A DNA stretch of 64,000 bases. Origin: Kordia periserrulae (GTDB lineage Bacteria; Bacteroidota; Bacteroidia; Flavobacteriales; Flavobacteriaceae). The stretch spans positions 372,001-436,000 of the forward strand of contig NZ_QBKT01000001.1 in the NCBI RefSeq assembly GCF_003054265.1, given 5' to 3'. The position numbers were made by a program, and so were the translations under genes. Shown piece after piece: positions 47,998 through 57,438 of this stretch (its first letter is position 1; each line of letters starts with the position of its first letter). The notes below the pieces were generated by a model, which saw only the letters and a list, made by a program, of their open reading frames with translations, searched no databases and was not told the DNA's origin.

Positions 47998-49866
47998 ATG
48001 AAAATAAAAGTAGTTTACATTATATGCTTTCTCTGCTATGCATCCTTTGCGCAAACCGATAGCTTAGAAACCAAGCTCAAAACAATTCCTAATGACACCA
48101 CAAAAGTTAAACTACTTAACGACCTTGCTCGGAGCAATTTCAATAAAAACATCAAAAAATCATTAGCGTATTTATCTGATGCAATAACGTTGAGTCAAGA
48201 AATCAATGACAATATAGGTTTATCAGATTCCTATAAAAACTTAGGAACAGCACACTATTATTTAAGTCAACTCGACAGTACAAAATTCTACTGGAATAAG
48301 TCCCTAAAACTTATTCCCGCAGATTCAACCGCTAAAAAAGCCGATGCCTTTAATAATATGGGAATTGTTTATTTAAGAATTGGGCAGACAGATTCTAGTC
48401 TATATGCGCATAACCAATCGCTTATATTAAGAAAAACATTGCCAGATTCTACCAATGTTGCACGTTCTTATCATAACATCGCAGCACTCTACAGATCTAA
48501 AGGCGATTATAATATAGCCATAGAATATTATTTTAAAGCTCTACCGATATACAAAGCGCATGACTTAGATAAGGAAACCTCTGATTTACTTAATAGCGTG
48601 GGATTATTATACCAAAATATTGAAAACTACGACGAAGCCTTGAAATTTCTTTTAGATTCTTATGAATTGAGAAAAGCGATTGGAAATCCAAGACTTATTG
48701 CAAGTTCTATAAATAACATTGGCACCTTGTACTATCAAATTGAAGCGTACGATAAAGCAGAGGAATATTATTTAAAATACCTTGATTATGCTGAAAAATT
48801 AAAGGATTCTAGAGGTATGGCGGGTTGTTATTTAAATTTAAGCAACATCTATAAATACAGGGAAGAAAATTCAAAAAGTATTGATTATCTGGTAAAGGCA
48901 AATACCCTTTTTGAAAAAATTAAAGACCTCAGAAGTTCCGCTTTCGCAAGTATTAATTTAGGAAGCCTCTATTTAAAACTAAACCAGTATTCCAATGCTA
49001 AAACCTATTATCTCGAAGCTAGAAACAAAGCAATCCAAATTGAATCGAAATCCATAGAAGTTAAGGCTTTAAACGGTCTTTCTGATGCCTATGCAGGAAC
49101 TAATGACTTTAGAGAAGCTTTAGCTTACTATAGAGTACGCGATAGTCTGAAAGAAGTCTTATTCAATACTGACCTCAATGAAAAAGTAGCGCATTACCAA
49201 GAGTTGTATGAAGCTGAAAAAAAGGCTAAAGAGATACAAATACTAGAAGCCGATACTCTCAAAAAGGAAAAAGAGGTAGCACTATATAAAGCCTACAGAA
49301 ATTGGGCTGTTGTATTCTCAATTCTTTTACTAATTACCATTTTTTTGATTATCAATCGAAATAAAATTAAGAAACAGTATCTTAAAAACGAGACTGAAAA
49401 ATTTAAGCTTCAGGCAGATTTGAATAAAAAAGAGCTTGAACTCAAGGAAGCCGAACTAAGTTCCATAGCGATGAAATCCTTACAGAAAAACGAAATTTTA
49501 ACTGCTATTGAAGACGAAGTTAATGCACTTAAAGCTGATAAACATCAAACAAAGACAAGTGTATTTAATGCCTTAGAACATCTAGTTAAAAAAGGGTTGG
49601 TAATGGATAACCAATGGGAAGTATTTCAAAAACACTTTAAAAATGTACATCCAGGGTTTTTCGATTATCTCAATAAAAATTTTCCAGAACTCACAAGTAA
49701 CGATTTAAAAGCTTGTGCTTATGTGCGAATGAATTTATCCTCAAAAGAAGTAGCATCGCTCACCAATGTGAACCCAAAAAGTGTAATTATGCATCGTTAC
49801 CGTTTAAAGAAAAAACTTCAATTGAACAAAGAGGATGATTTAAAGAATTTTCTGTACGATATTTAA
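47998..49866 (+). CDS. TPR-containing membrane regulator with C-terminal helix-turn-helix
   Basis: The 622-residue protein has a signal-like N-terminus (MKIKVVYIICFLCYASFAQ). About eight periplasmic TPRs follow (residues 40-390, such as ADAFNNMGIVYLRIGQTDSSLYAHNQSL). Next are one membrane helix (about 435-455, WAVVFSILLLITIFLII), a long coiled coil, and a cytoplasmic LuxR/GerE-like helix-turn-helix (about 570-622, DLKACAYVRMNLSSKEVASLTNVNPKSVIMHRYRLKKKL). It would sense an envelope signal and act directly on DNA. The T9SS adhesin-like gene starts 110 bases downstream on the same strand and is its most likely target, by proximity. Confidence 0.87.
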   Translation: MKIKVVYIICFLCYASFAQTDSLETKLKTIPNDTTKVKLLNDLARSNFNKNIKKSLAYLSDAITLSQEINDNIGLSDSYKNLGTAHYYLSQLDSTKFYWNKSLKLIPADSTAKKADAFNNMGIVYLRIGQTDSSLYAHNQSLILRKTLPDSTNVARSYHNIAALYRSKGDYNIAIEYYFKALPIYKAHDLDKETSDLLNSVGLLYQNIENYDEALKFLLDSYELRKAIGNPRLIASSINNIGTLYYQIEAYDKAEEYYLKYLDYAEKLKDSRGMAGCYLNLSNIYKYREENSKSIDYLVKANTLFEKIKDLRSSAFASINLGSLYLKLNQYSNAKTYYLEARNKAIQIESKSIEVKALNGLSDAYAGTNDFREALAYYRVRDSLKEVLFNTDLNEKVAHYQELYEAEKKAKEIQILEADTLKKEKEVALYKAYRNWAVVFSILLLITIFLIINRNKIKKQYLKNETEKFKLQADLNKKELELKEAELSSIAMKSLQKNEILTAIEDEVNALKADKHQTKTSVFNALEHLVKKGLVMDNQWEVFQKHFKNVHPGFFDYLNKNFPELTSNDLKACAYVRMNLSSKEVASLTNVNPKSVIMHRYRLKKKLQLNKEDDLKNFLYDI

Positions 49867-49976
49867 AAAAAATGAGCCTTGTAGACATTTTGTAGATACT
49901 CTTTTTTTTAAAATCCCCTTTCTAATTGGTTGATTTGCAACAACACAATTTGTGTATATGCAAAAAACCAATTTAT

Positions 49977-52900
49977 ATGAAAAAATTTTTACTTCTTAGT
50001 GTATGTATCATAATACCTAATTTATTTTATGGTCAACTTGTATTAACGACCAATGATGCTTTAGATATCACAGCATCCTCTGCTAGACTTGGTGGTAATG
50101 TATCATCAAACTCTAGTGTATTTCCAACATCATTTGGAATTGTGTATTCCAGTACCACTTCATCTCCTTTTGATGGTAACGCAAACAGTACTACCGATTG
50201 GAATGCTAGTGCCAGCGGTTTTGGTACTTTTGATGAAATTGTAGGAGGCTTGTCTAGTAACACTACCTATTATTTTAGAACGGTTGCCTGGGATAATCAA
50301 GGAAGTCGCTACCATGGTCCGGTAAAAAGTTTTACAACAGACACCTCGTCAGTACCTGTAGTATCTACAGCAGCCGCTTTTAATATTACAGCAACCTCGG
50401 CTTCTTTAGGAGGAACCGTTTCTCTACAAGGAACCTCGTCAGTAACCGAGCGCGGTGTTGTATATTCGAGTTTGGACAATACGCCTCTTATTGGAGAAAC
50501 TGATGTAACCAAAGACACTAATGGAGCCGGCATCGGTAGTTTTAATGAAGTGATAGCAAGCTTATCACCCAGCACAACTTACTATTACAGAACTTATGCC
50601 ACCAATGCTTCGGGTACTGGTTATGGACCTATAATGAGTTTTACAACCTTAAATGCTTTACCAGGAGTTGCTACGGCTACTGCAAGTAGTATCACAAGTA
50701 ATACCGCCACTTTAGGTGGTGACGTTACTAGTGAAGGAGCAAGTTCTGTTACCGAGCGCGGTGTAGTGTACTCAACGACCGACACCAATCCAACTATAGG
50801 AGCAAGTGGTGTTATAAAAGATGCCAACGGTAGTGGCTCAGGTACGTTTAGTGAAACCATAAGCTCACTCTCTAGTACAACAACTTATTATTTTAGGGCG
50901 TATGCTATCAATGCGTCAGGCACCAGCTATGGCAATACTTTAAATTTTACAACGCCCGCAGCACTGCCAACGGTAACTACCACAACACCTAGTAGCATAA
51001 CCACAAATTCAGCAGTCTTAGGAGGTAATGTTACTAGCGATGGAGGAGCATCTGTTTTTGAAAATGGAGTTGTCTACTCTACTACAGACGCTACACCAAC
51101 CATTGGAGAACCTGGTGTTACAAAAAATAGCAATGCTTCTGGATTAGGAACATTTAGCGAAACAATCAGTGGTCTTTCCCCAAACACTACCTATTACGTA
51201 AGCGCGTATGCTAGCAATGCTTCTGGAACAAGTTATGGCTCAGTAGTAAGTTTTACTACAACAGGGTTTAATTTACCAACTGTAACAACAACAACCGTTA
51301 TCAATACCGTTGCTACCATAGCTGTTTTCGGTGGTGACGTTACCGATGATGGTGGCGTACCAGTTACACAACGTGGAACGGTGTACTCTACAACCGATAG
51401 CACACCAGAAGTTGGAGAAGCTGGTGTCATGCAAACCTTTGATGGCGCTGGCACAGGAACTTTTAGCAATAACGTTGTGGTAGACAGAAATACGACCTAT
51501 TATTATCGTGCGTACGCTACCAACTCCGAAGGTACTGCTTATGGTAATCTCTTAACTTTTACTACACCTGCAGAGTTACCAACATTAACAACCTCTACAC
51601 CGACGAATATCACAAGTTCAGCAGCCGATTTGGGAGGTAATATTACTGATGATGGAGGTGATACCATTATAGAGCGTGGTGTAGTGTATTCATCAACGGA
51701 TACATCTCCTGCTATCGGTGAAGCCGGAGTTGTTACAGATACCAATGGCACAGGTACAGGAATTTTTAATGAAACTATTGGAGGATTAGCCAATTCTACC
51801 ACTTACTATGTAAGAGCCTATGCTATCAACTCTGCTGGTACGTCCTATGGTAACCTTATGAGTTTTAGCACCCCAAGTGCCAATGAACCAACTGTAACTA
51901 CCTATGCAGCAGTTGATATTATGCAAACTTCAGCGCTCCTTGGCGGGAATGTTAGTGATGAAGGCCTTTCGAGTGTTACTGAACGAGGTATAGTATACTC
52001 CACCACGGATAGCACTCCAGAAATTGGAGAAGCTGGAGTGATAAAAGATACAAATGGTAGTGGTGCTGGTAATTTTTGGGAAACCATCAGCGGACTTACT
52101 CCAGGTACAATGTATTATGTGAGAGCGTATGCTATAAATAGCTCTGGCACGGGTTATGGAAACATATTGACGTTTACAACTTTAGATCCTTTAACAGTGG
52201 TTACTTTGAATGCGACTGGCGCTAATACGTCCATCAGTTTTTCTGGTGAAATAGCTTCTGATGGAGGCTTGAATATCCTTTCTAGAGGTTTTTTATACTC
52301 TACAGTAGATACGAACCCAATAGCGGGAGCACCTAATGTTTTTTCAACAACATCATCAACGTCCATGTCGGTAGCAACATTTGCTAAAATCGTATTTGGC
52401 TTGACAGGAAATGGAACTACCTATTATTATAGAGCATGGGCAAATAGTTCTGAAGAAGGCTTAGCCTATGGTGATGTGTTGAGCTTTGTGTTGGTTTCAG
52501 ATGCAACTGTTTCAACTGTTAGCGTAAGTAATATCACTGATACTACTGCTGAAATGGGTGGTAATATTGTAGATAACGGTGGCGGCACCATTTCAGAGCG
52601 TGGAGTAGTATATTCTAGCACAAATACGAATCCTATAATAGGAGGTGCAGATGTTGTGAAGGATATCAATGAAACTGCTATGAATCCTTTTAGTGAAGTC
52701 ATTACAGGACTTAGTCCAAATACAACTTATTATTTTAGAGCGTATGTCATAAACGAGGCTGGCACTAGATATGGTGCTGTTGTAAGTTTCTCAACAAATA
52801 CCCTCGGTGTCGCATCCAATACTATTCAAGGATTTGAGTATTACCCCAACCCTACCAAACATACTTTGCACATTAAAGCAGCTACCGTATTGGACAATAT

Positions 52901-53054
52901 TACCGTTACCACTACTACGGGGCAAGTTATCCTTCAAAAAGAGATACATCAGTTGAGCGATGCTATTGATATCTCTCAATGGAATGCTGGCATGTATTTT
53001 ATAAAAGTACAGGCTTTAGATAAAACAGTTGTAAAGACAATTATAAAACAGTAA
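49977..53054 (+). CDS. Nine-repeat surface protein with T9SS sorting domain
   Basis: The 1025-residue protein starts at ATG 49977 with the signal peptide MKKFLLLSVCIIIPNLFYGQ. It then has nine fibronectin-III-like repeats of about 95-102 residues (roughly 20-945), each with a core like LGGNVTSDGG, then RGVVYSTTD, GTFSETISGLSPNTTYYFRAYA and SYGN-x3-FTT. Repeat 8 is the most divergent. The C-terminal 75 residues form a type A T9SS sorting domain (FEYYPNPTKHTLHIKA, GMYFIKVQALDKTVVKTIIKQ) for export and anchoring through the type IX system. It is probably an adhesin or matrix protein. An in-frame TTG at 49926 is not needed. Confidence 0.92.
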   Translation: MKKFLLLSVCIIIPNLFYGQLVLTTNDALDITASSARLGGNVSSNSSVFPTSFGIVYSSTTSSPFDGNANSTTDWNASASGFGTFDEIVGGLSSNTTYYFRTVAWDNQGSRYHGPVKSFTTDTSSVPVVSTAAAFNITATSASLGGTVSLQGTSSVTERGVVYSSLDNTPLIGETDVTKDTNGAGIGSFNEVIASLSPSTTYYYRTYATNASGTGYGPIMSFTTLNALPGVATATASSITSNTATLGGDVTSEGASSVTERGVVYSTTDTNPTIGASGVIKDANGSGSGTFSETISSLSSTTTYYFRAYAINASGTSYGNTLNFTTPAALPTVTTTTPSSITTNSAVLGGNVTSDGGASVFENGVVYSTTDATPTIGEPGVTKNSNASGLGTFSETISGLSPNTTYYVSAYASNASGTSYGSVVSFTTTGFNLPTVTTTTVINTVATIAVFGGDVTDDGGVPVTQRGTVYSTTDSTPEVGEAGVMQTFDGAGTGTFSNNVVVDRNTTYYYRAYATNSEGTAYGNLLTFTTPAELPTLTTSTPTNITSSAADLGGNITDDGGDTIIERGVVYSSTDTSPAIGEAGVVTDTNGTGTGIFNETIGGLANSTTYYVRAYAINSAGTSYGNLMSFSTPSANEPTVTTYAAVDIMQTSALLGGNVSDEGLSSVTERGIVYSTTDSTPEIGEAGVIKDTNGSGAGNFWETISGLTPGTMYYVRAYAINSSGTGYGNILTFTTLDPLTVVTLNATGANTSISFSGEIASDGGLNILSRGFLYSTVDTNPIAGAPNVFSTTSSTSMSVATFAKIVFGLTGNGTTYYYRAWANSSEEGLAYGDVLSFVLVSDATVSTVSVSNITDTTAEMGGNIVDNGGGTISERGVVYSSTNTNPIIGGADVVKDINETAMNPFSEVITGLSPNTTYYFRAYVINEAGTRYGAVVSFSTNTLGVASNTIQGFEYYPNPTKHTLHIKAATVLDNITVTTTTGQVILQKEIHQLSDAIDISQWNAGMYFIKVQALDKTVVKTIIKQ

Positions 53055-53079
53055 CTATCTGTTGCACCTTTTAGTCAAC

Positions 53080-53127
53080 CACTTCGACGCAGGCGTCGGA
53101 TTATTTTAAATCTCGATGATCGAGTAA
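53080..53127. repeat. REP-like intergenic repeat, copy B
   Basis: This 48-base element begins CACTTCGACGC and ends GAGTAA. It matches the element at 27035-27082 at 39 of 48 positions without gaps. Its inner CTCGATGATCGAG can fold back. It begins 26 bases after the stop of the T9SS protein gene. Confidence 0.6.
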
Positions 53128-53134
53128 AAACTGT

Positions 53135-53172
53135 GCTCAAGTGATTGTAATCAAATATAAAATCACTTGGGC
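53135..53172. terminator. Hairpin between convergent genes
   Basis: A 12-base stem with one mismatch (GCTCAAGTGATT and AATCACTTGGGC) and a 14-base loop lies between the T9SS gene and the convergent serine hydrolase gene. On the minus strand a short T run follows. It may terminate both. Confidence 0.55.
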
Positions 53173-53195
53173 ATGTTTTGAAGATAACTGTTTTA

Positions 53196-54470
53196 TTATT
53201 TTTTCTCTATGGCTTGTTGGTCTTTATTGGCAGTTTCTTTCTTCGGCAACATCTTTTTATAACGACCATTTCCGACGTATGTATATATTAACTCAGAAAG
53301 GTAGAAACGTTTGTTTCGCCATGAATCGCCTAAGCGAACTACAATGATGTTTTCATTTGGGTTTACATATACATATTGCCCTAAGATGCCTAGTGCATTG
53401 TAATCATCGCCTTGAAAGTGCGCTACATATTTGCCACTTTTCAGCTTTTTTGTGACTACCAAATCTTTATTGTTAGCTTCTGCATGTGCTTTCCCTTCTG
53501 CTTCTGTTTCAAACACATCGTAGTGTGTGTTGGTCCACCATTTGTTTTTGTATTGTTGATTGGCATAGATTTTTTTCCCGCTATCTGTTTTGGCTACCCA
53601 AGCGGCTGGCACGATTTGCTTTCCTTTGTATTTTCCGCCGTTTAGATACAATCTGCCTAATTTTGCAAAGTCTTCAGCCGTAGCATTTAAACAACAGAAT
53701 GCTTTCACCATTTTATTACGTTTGCTATCAACCGTCCACGTAGCATCCGATTTCATTTCGAGTGGCTTCCATAGCTTTTCAGAAAGGTATTCTTCTAATG
53801 GCATTTTTGTGACACGCTCTAAGATGACACCTAATACTTGCGTATCAATACTTCTGTAATTGAAACGTCCTGGCGCTTCTTCAATGGACATTCCATTAGT
53901 GATTTTTGTGCGAATGTTGGTTCCGTAATACAAACGTGCCATTCCTGTAAATGGATTGATGCGTGGATATTCGTCGAATTTGATACCGCTTTGCATGTTT
54001 AGCAAGTGTTTTACAGTGATTTTCTCAAAATCTTTGTCTTGTTTCAATAATTCTGGAATGTACGTGGTAATCGGCTCGTTTTCGTGTAATAAACCTTCTT
54101 CTTGTGCGATTCCTACCAAAGCAGACACAAATGACTTCGCTACCGAGAAAGAGGTTAGTAAGGAGTTTTCATCATAGTCATTAAAATACTTTTCGTAGAT
54201 AATGGTATCGTTTTTAATGACCATAAACGCGTTGGTGTTGCTTCCTTCCAAAGCTTCATCTAAAAAAGACGCCAATTCCGCATCTGTTTTTGCGGCAAAC
54301 ATAAATTCTTGTTCTCCTTTTTCAACAGCTACACTAGGTTGCCATTCGTTATCAGTGACATCGGCTTGACCATGTACTACAGTACGATATACCATGGTAC
54401 AACTTTCACAATAAAATGCGGTTACTATTATAAATGTAAGCGCGAAAATTTTAAATATTGACTTTTTCAT
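53196..54470 (-). CDS. Serine hydrolase of the class C beta-lactamase family (lipoprotein)
   Basis: The 424-residue protein has a lipoprotein-type signal (FIIVTAFYCESC, Cys near residue 24) and a beta-lactamase/transpeptidase-like fold. The nucleophile motif is S-x2-K in SVAKSFVSALVG (about residues 134-137). The second motif is Y-R-S in FNYRSIDTQVLG, where classic enzymes have Y-x-N. The C-terminal GQYVYVNPNENIIVVRLGD segment carries strand b3. Such proteins are esterases or peptidases far more often than true beta-lactamases. No resistance role should be assumed. It is convergent with the T9SS gene. Confidence 0.88.
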   Translation of the reverse strand: MKKSIFKIFALTFIIVTAFYCESCTMVYRTVVHGQADVTDNEWQPSVAVEKGEQEFMFAAKTDAELASFLDEALEGSNTNAFMVIKNDTIIYEKYFNDYDENSLLTSFSVAKSFVSALVGIAQEEGLLHENEPITTYIPELLKQDKDFEKITVKHLLNMQSGIKFDEYPRINPFTGMARLYYGTNIRTKITNGMSIEEAPGRFNYRSIDTQVLGVILERVTKMPLEEYLSEKLWKPLEMKSDATWTVDSKRNKMVKAFCCLNATAEDFAKLGRLYLNGGKYKGKQIVPAAWVAKTDSGKKIYANQQYKNKWWTNTHYDVFETEAEGKAHAEANNKDLVVTKKLKSGKYVAHFQGDDYNALGILGQYVYVNPNENIIVVRLGDSWRNKRFYLSELIYTYVGNGRYKKMLPKKETANKDQQAIEKK

Positions 54471-54588
54471 CTGTCTATCTTTTTATTGGTTTGACAGTTC
54501 AATATTCTGACATTTCCCCAGTGTTTACAACTATTTGTGGCGAATGAAACGATTTGAGTGGTGAAAATTTTTCGCTTTGGCGAACGGT

Positions 54589-55398
54589 TTATTCTGCGGG
54601 ATTAATGAATTTTGCTACCAATGCTTTTTTATAGGTTTTAGACACAGGAATTTCTGTGACATTTGGCTTCAAAATCAAAATAGTTTGTGCAGCATCGCGT
54701 TTCCATTCTAAAAAATGAACTGGATTGATTAGGAATGAACGATGCGTTTTTAGGAGAAACGGAAATTGTTTTTGCATGGCAGATATTTTGTTTCGGAAGA
54801 GTTCGCTTTTTAATTCACCATCTAACAAATAGCATACTTTTACATAATTGTTTGCCGATTCAATAAAAACCAACTCACTTTCTTTAATGTGCAATACTTC
54901 CGCTTTGTTTTCTCCTTTAATGACAATGGTAGGTTCTTTTATGGAAGCGGGTTCTTGTACAATTGTTTTTTCACTGAATAACCATCGCAAAAAAATCATC
55001 ACGGGAAGAATTAAAAAAACCGTCGGAATTACTTGTTGAAAGAAGAAATAGGAAAAACTGTGTGCGTACGGATCATTTTCAAGCAGAATGAATTTAAAGA
55101 ACAGATAGCCAATTCCACCCGAAATTAAAAGCATGGACAATATGAATAATCCTTCTTGTAAAAACGACCATTTTCCAGCCGATTTGTAAAGGAAACGCTG
55201 AATAGGAATGGTAATGATATAGGTTAAAACTCCAATAACACTATACCCAAAAACAGCTAACGTACGCTCGTTTCGAGGCAGCTGATACATGTCAAATGGT
55301 TCCACATAGTAAAAGAACAGAAACAGCCAAAATCCAATAAAAAATCCAATCAATAATTGCTTTTTTATTGATTGGATGTAAAAATTCTGTATTTGCAT
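54589..55398 (-). CDS. LytTR-domain transcriptional regulator with membrane domain
   Basis: The 269-residue protein has four N-terminal membrane helices (about residues 13-33, 45-68, 80-105, 118-140). A C-terminal LytTR DNA-binding domain follows (about 160-269, with ELVFIESANNYVKVCYLLDGELKSELFRNKISAMQ and FLLKTHRSFLINPVHFLEWKR). It lacks a receiver domain, so the membrane part is likely the sensor. It is located 10 bases after the clpX gene on the same strand, so it may be cotranscribed with clpX or have its own internal promoter. The target is unknown. Confidence 0.9.
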   Translation of the reverse strand: MQIQNFYIQSIKKQLLIGFFIGFWLFLFFYYVEPFDMYQLPRNERTLAVFGYSVIGVLTYIITIPIQRFLYKSAGKWSFLQEGLFILSMLLISGGIGYLFFKFILLENDPYAHSFSYFFFQQVIPTVFLILPVMIFLRWLFSEKTIVQEPASIKEPTIVIKGENKAEVLHIKESELVFIESANNYVKVCYLLDGELKSELFRNKISAMQKQFPFLLKTHRSFLINPVHFLEWKRDAAQTILILKPNVTEIPVSKTYKKALVAKFINPAE

Positions 55399-55408
55399 TA
55401 CCGTTGTT

Positions 55409-56641
55409 TTAGGATACTGCTTTTAATTTTTTGATGGCTACTTTCGATAGCTTTTTCTCAGCATAGGTTTTGCTGATTTTTAATTCTTTTTCGTCCGAAC
55501 CAGGCAATTCAAACATCGCATCGGTTAGGATAGTTTCACAAAGTGAACGCAATCCACGCGCGCCAAGTTTGTACTGAATTGCTTTTTCCACGATAAATTC
55601 CAACGCACCTTCCGTAATATCAAACTCAATATTATCCATTTCGAATAATTTTTTGTATTGTTTGATGATGGCATTTTTCGGCTCTGTTAAAATCGCGCGA
55701 AGCGTATTGGCATCTAGCGGATTCATGTGTGTCAATACTGGCAAACGACCAATGATTTCTGGAATGAGTCCAAAATCTTTTAAATCTTTCGGAATGATGT
55801 ATTGCAACAAGTTGTCGGTATCAATTGCGCCTTCATCTTTGGAAGCACTGTATCCAACGGCTTGCATGTTTAAACGACGCGTAATTACTTTTTCAATTCC
55901 GTCAAAAGCACCGCCTGCAACAAATAGAATGTTTTCCGTGTTGACTTCAATAAATTTTTGATCAGGATGTTTTCTTCCGCCTTTTGGTGGAACGTTTACT
56001 ACCGTTCCTTCCAATAGTTTCAACAACGCTTGCTGTACACCTTCTCCAGAAACATCGCGTGTAATGGATGGATTGTCGCTTTTGCGCGCAATTTTATCAA
56101 TTTCATCAATGAACACAATTCCGCGCTCTGCTTTTTCCAAGTTATAATCTGCTGCTTGCAACAAACGTGTTAGGATGCTTTCTACATCTTCTCCAACATA
56201 ACCAGCTTCCGTCAATACGGTTGCATCTACAATTGCCAACGGAACATTTAACATACGCGCCACGGTTTTTGCCATGAGCGTTTTTCCCGTTCCGGTTTGC
56301 CCAACCATGATGATGTTACTTTTTTGTATTTCGATATCATCATTCGTTGGTGGTTGCAACAATCGCTTATAGTGATTGTACACCGCAACCGACATTACTT
56401 TTTTAGTGGCTTCTTGTCCGATGATAAATTCGTCCAAAAAGGCTTTGATTTGTTTTGGTTTGCGAAGCACCAATTCAGACGACAATTCATCATTGCTAGA
56501 CTGTTTTGATTCTTCGAGCACAATTCCGTGTGCTTGCTCAATGCATCTGTCGCAGATATGCGCGTCCAAACCTGCTATTAACAGATTGGTTTCTGGCTTT
56601 TTTCTACCACAGAAGGAGCATTCTAATTCTTCTTTCGCCAT
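55409..56641 (-). CDS. clpX: ATP-dependent Clp protease ATP-binding subunit ClpX
   Basis: ClpX unfolds proteins and feeds them to ClpP. The 410-residue protein has the N-terminal zinc-binding domain (C8, C11, C30 and C33). The AAA+ module has Walker [13 protein letters not shown], Walker [17 protein letters not shown], the pore region GYVGEDVE, and the [11 protein letters not shown] and IGR (IIGRLPV) loops that contact ClpP. Sensor 2 is in GARGLRSL. The clpP gene lies immediately upstream with a 27-base gap, and tig lies before that. This conserved tig-clpP-clpX order supports joint expression. Confidence 0.97.
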   Translation of the reverse strand: MAKEELECSFCGRKKPETNLLIAGLDAHICDRCIEQAHGIVLEESKQSSNDELSSELVLRKPKQIKAFLDEFIIGQEATKKVMSVAVYNHYKRLLQPPTNDDIEIQKSNIIMVGQTGTGKTLMAKTVARMLNVPLAIVDATVLTEAGYVGEDVESILTRLLQAADYNLEKAERGIVFIDEIDKIARKSDNPSITRDVSGEGVQQALLKLLEGTVVNVPPKGGRKHPDQKFIEVNTENILFVAGGAFDGIEKVITRRLNMQAVGYSASKDEGAIDTDNLLQYIIPKDLKDFGLIPEIIGRLPVLTHMNPLDANTLRAILTEPKNAIIKQYKKLFEMDNIEFDITEGALEFIVEKAIQYKLGARGLRSLCETILTDAMFELPGSDEKELKISKTYAEKKLSKVAIKKLKAVS

Positions 56642-56668
56642 TATTCTTATTGTTTACTTGTGTGGAGA

Positions 56669-57361
56669 TTATTCTCTTACAAGTATTTCGTCAATCATTC
56701 CGTATTCTTTTGCTTTGTCAGCTTTCATCCAGTAATCACGATCAGAATCGTTGTATACTTTTTCGTAGTCTTGTCCTGAATGTTTTGAAATGATTTTATA
56801 TAATTCTTCTTTTAGTATTAAGATTTCTCTTGCTGTAATTTCAATATCACTCGCTTGTCCTTGCGCGCCACCAAGTGGTTGGTGAATCATGACACGAGAG
56901 TGTGTTAATCCTGAGCGCTTTCCGGCTTGTCCTGCACATAACAATACCGCTCCCATAGAAGCAGCCATTCCTGTACAAATAGTTGCCACGTCTGGTTTGA
57001 TGAATTGCATGGTATCATAAATTCCCAATCCTGCATATACGCCTCCTCCTGGAGAGTTGATATAGATTTGAATGTCTTTTGACGAATCTACACTTTCCAT
57101 GAAAAGCAATTGTGCTTGTACAATATTCGCAACTTGGTCGTCAATTCCTGTTCCTAAGAAGATGATTCTATCCATCATTAAACGAGAAAAAACGTCCATT
57201 TGCGCTACATTTAGCTGACGTTCTTCAATGATGTATGGCGTCATTCCCACAGGATTTGAAAATGTTGATGGAGTCATACGACTTACAATTTTGTCGTAAT
57301 ACATATTATTGATACCGTGATGTTTAGTCGCGTATTTATGAAATTCTTTTTTATAGTTCAT
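56669..57361 (-). CDS. clpP: ATP-dependent Clp protease proteolytic subunit ClpP
   Basis: The 230-residue protein carries the serine protease triad: S135 in [12 protein letters not shown]160 in MIHQPLGG, and the Asp in the YNDSDRD region. [18 protein letters not shown] forms the oxyanion part. The protein has about 30 residues of N-terminal sequence ([16 protein letters not shown]) beyond the core, likely a propeptide removed on maturation. It forms a double-ring peptidase with ClpX. A terminator-like hairpin separates it from tig upstream, so it may also have its own promoter. Confidence 0.97.
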   Translation of the reverse strand: MNYKKEFHKYATKHHGINNMYYDKIVSRMTPSTFSNPVGMTPYIIEERQLNVAQMDVFSRLMMDRIIFLGTGIDDQVANIVQAQLLFMESVDSSKDIQIYINSPGGGVYAGLGIYDTMQFIKPDVATICTGMAASMGAVLLCAGQAGKRSGLTHSRVMIHQPLGGAQGQASDIEITAREILILKEELYKIISKHSGQDYEKVYNDSDRDYWMKADKAKEYGMIDEILVRE

Positions 57362-57384
57362 AAGATGTCTTTGTATTTTTGATT

Positions 57385-57418
57385 AAAAAAGGCGTTAAAA
57401 ATATGATTTTAACGCCTT
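57385..57418 (-). terminator. Terminator after tig
   Basis: On the minus strand a 12-base perfect stem (AAGGCGTTAAAA and TTTTAACGCCTT, loop of 6) is followed by a T run. It lies 20 bases past the tig stop and 24 bases before the clpP ATG, so it separates or attenuates the two genes. Confidence 0.8.
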
Positions 57419-57438
57419 AAATATAAGTATTTTATTTC

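Noticed and set aside
50033-52702. Series of antisense frames of 60-90 codons across the T9SS repeat gene
   Set aside because: They recur with the same spacing as the sense repeats and encode similar Pro/Val-rich strings, so they are mirror shadows of the repeated coding sequence.
49977-53054. Possible CRISPR-like or satellite array
   Set aside because: The regular spacing is due to about 300-base protein-coding repeats that are diverged and in frame. There are no short identical repeats with unique spacers anywhere in the window.
53196-54470. Beta-lactamase resistance gene
   Set aside because: The S-x2-K motif is present, but the second motif is Y-R-S rather than Y-x-N and the protein is a lipoprotein of the broad serine hydrolase family, so a resistance function is not supported.
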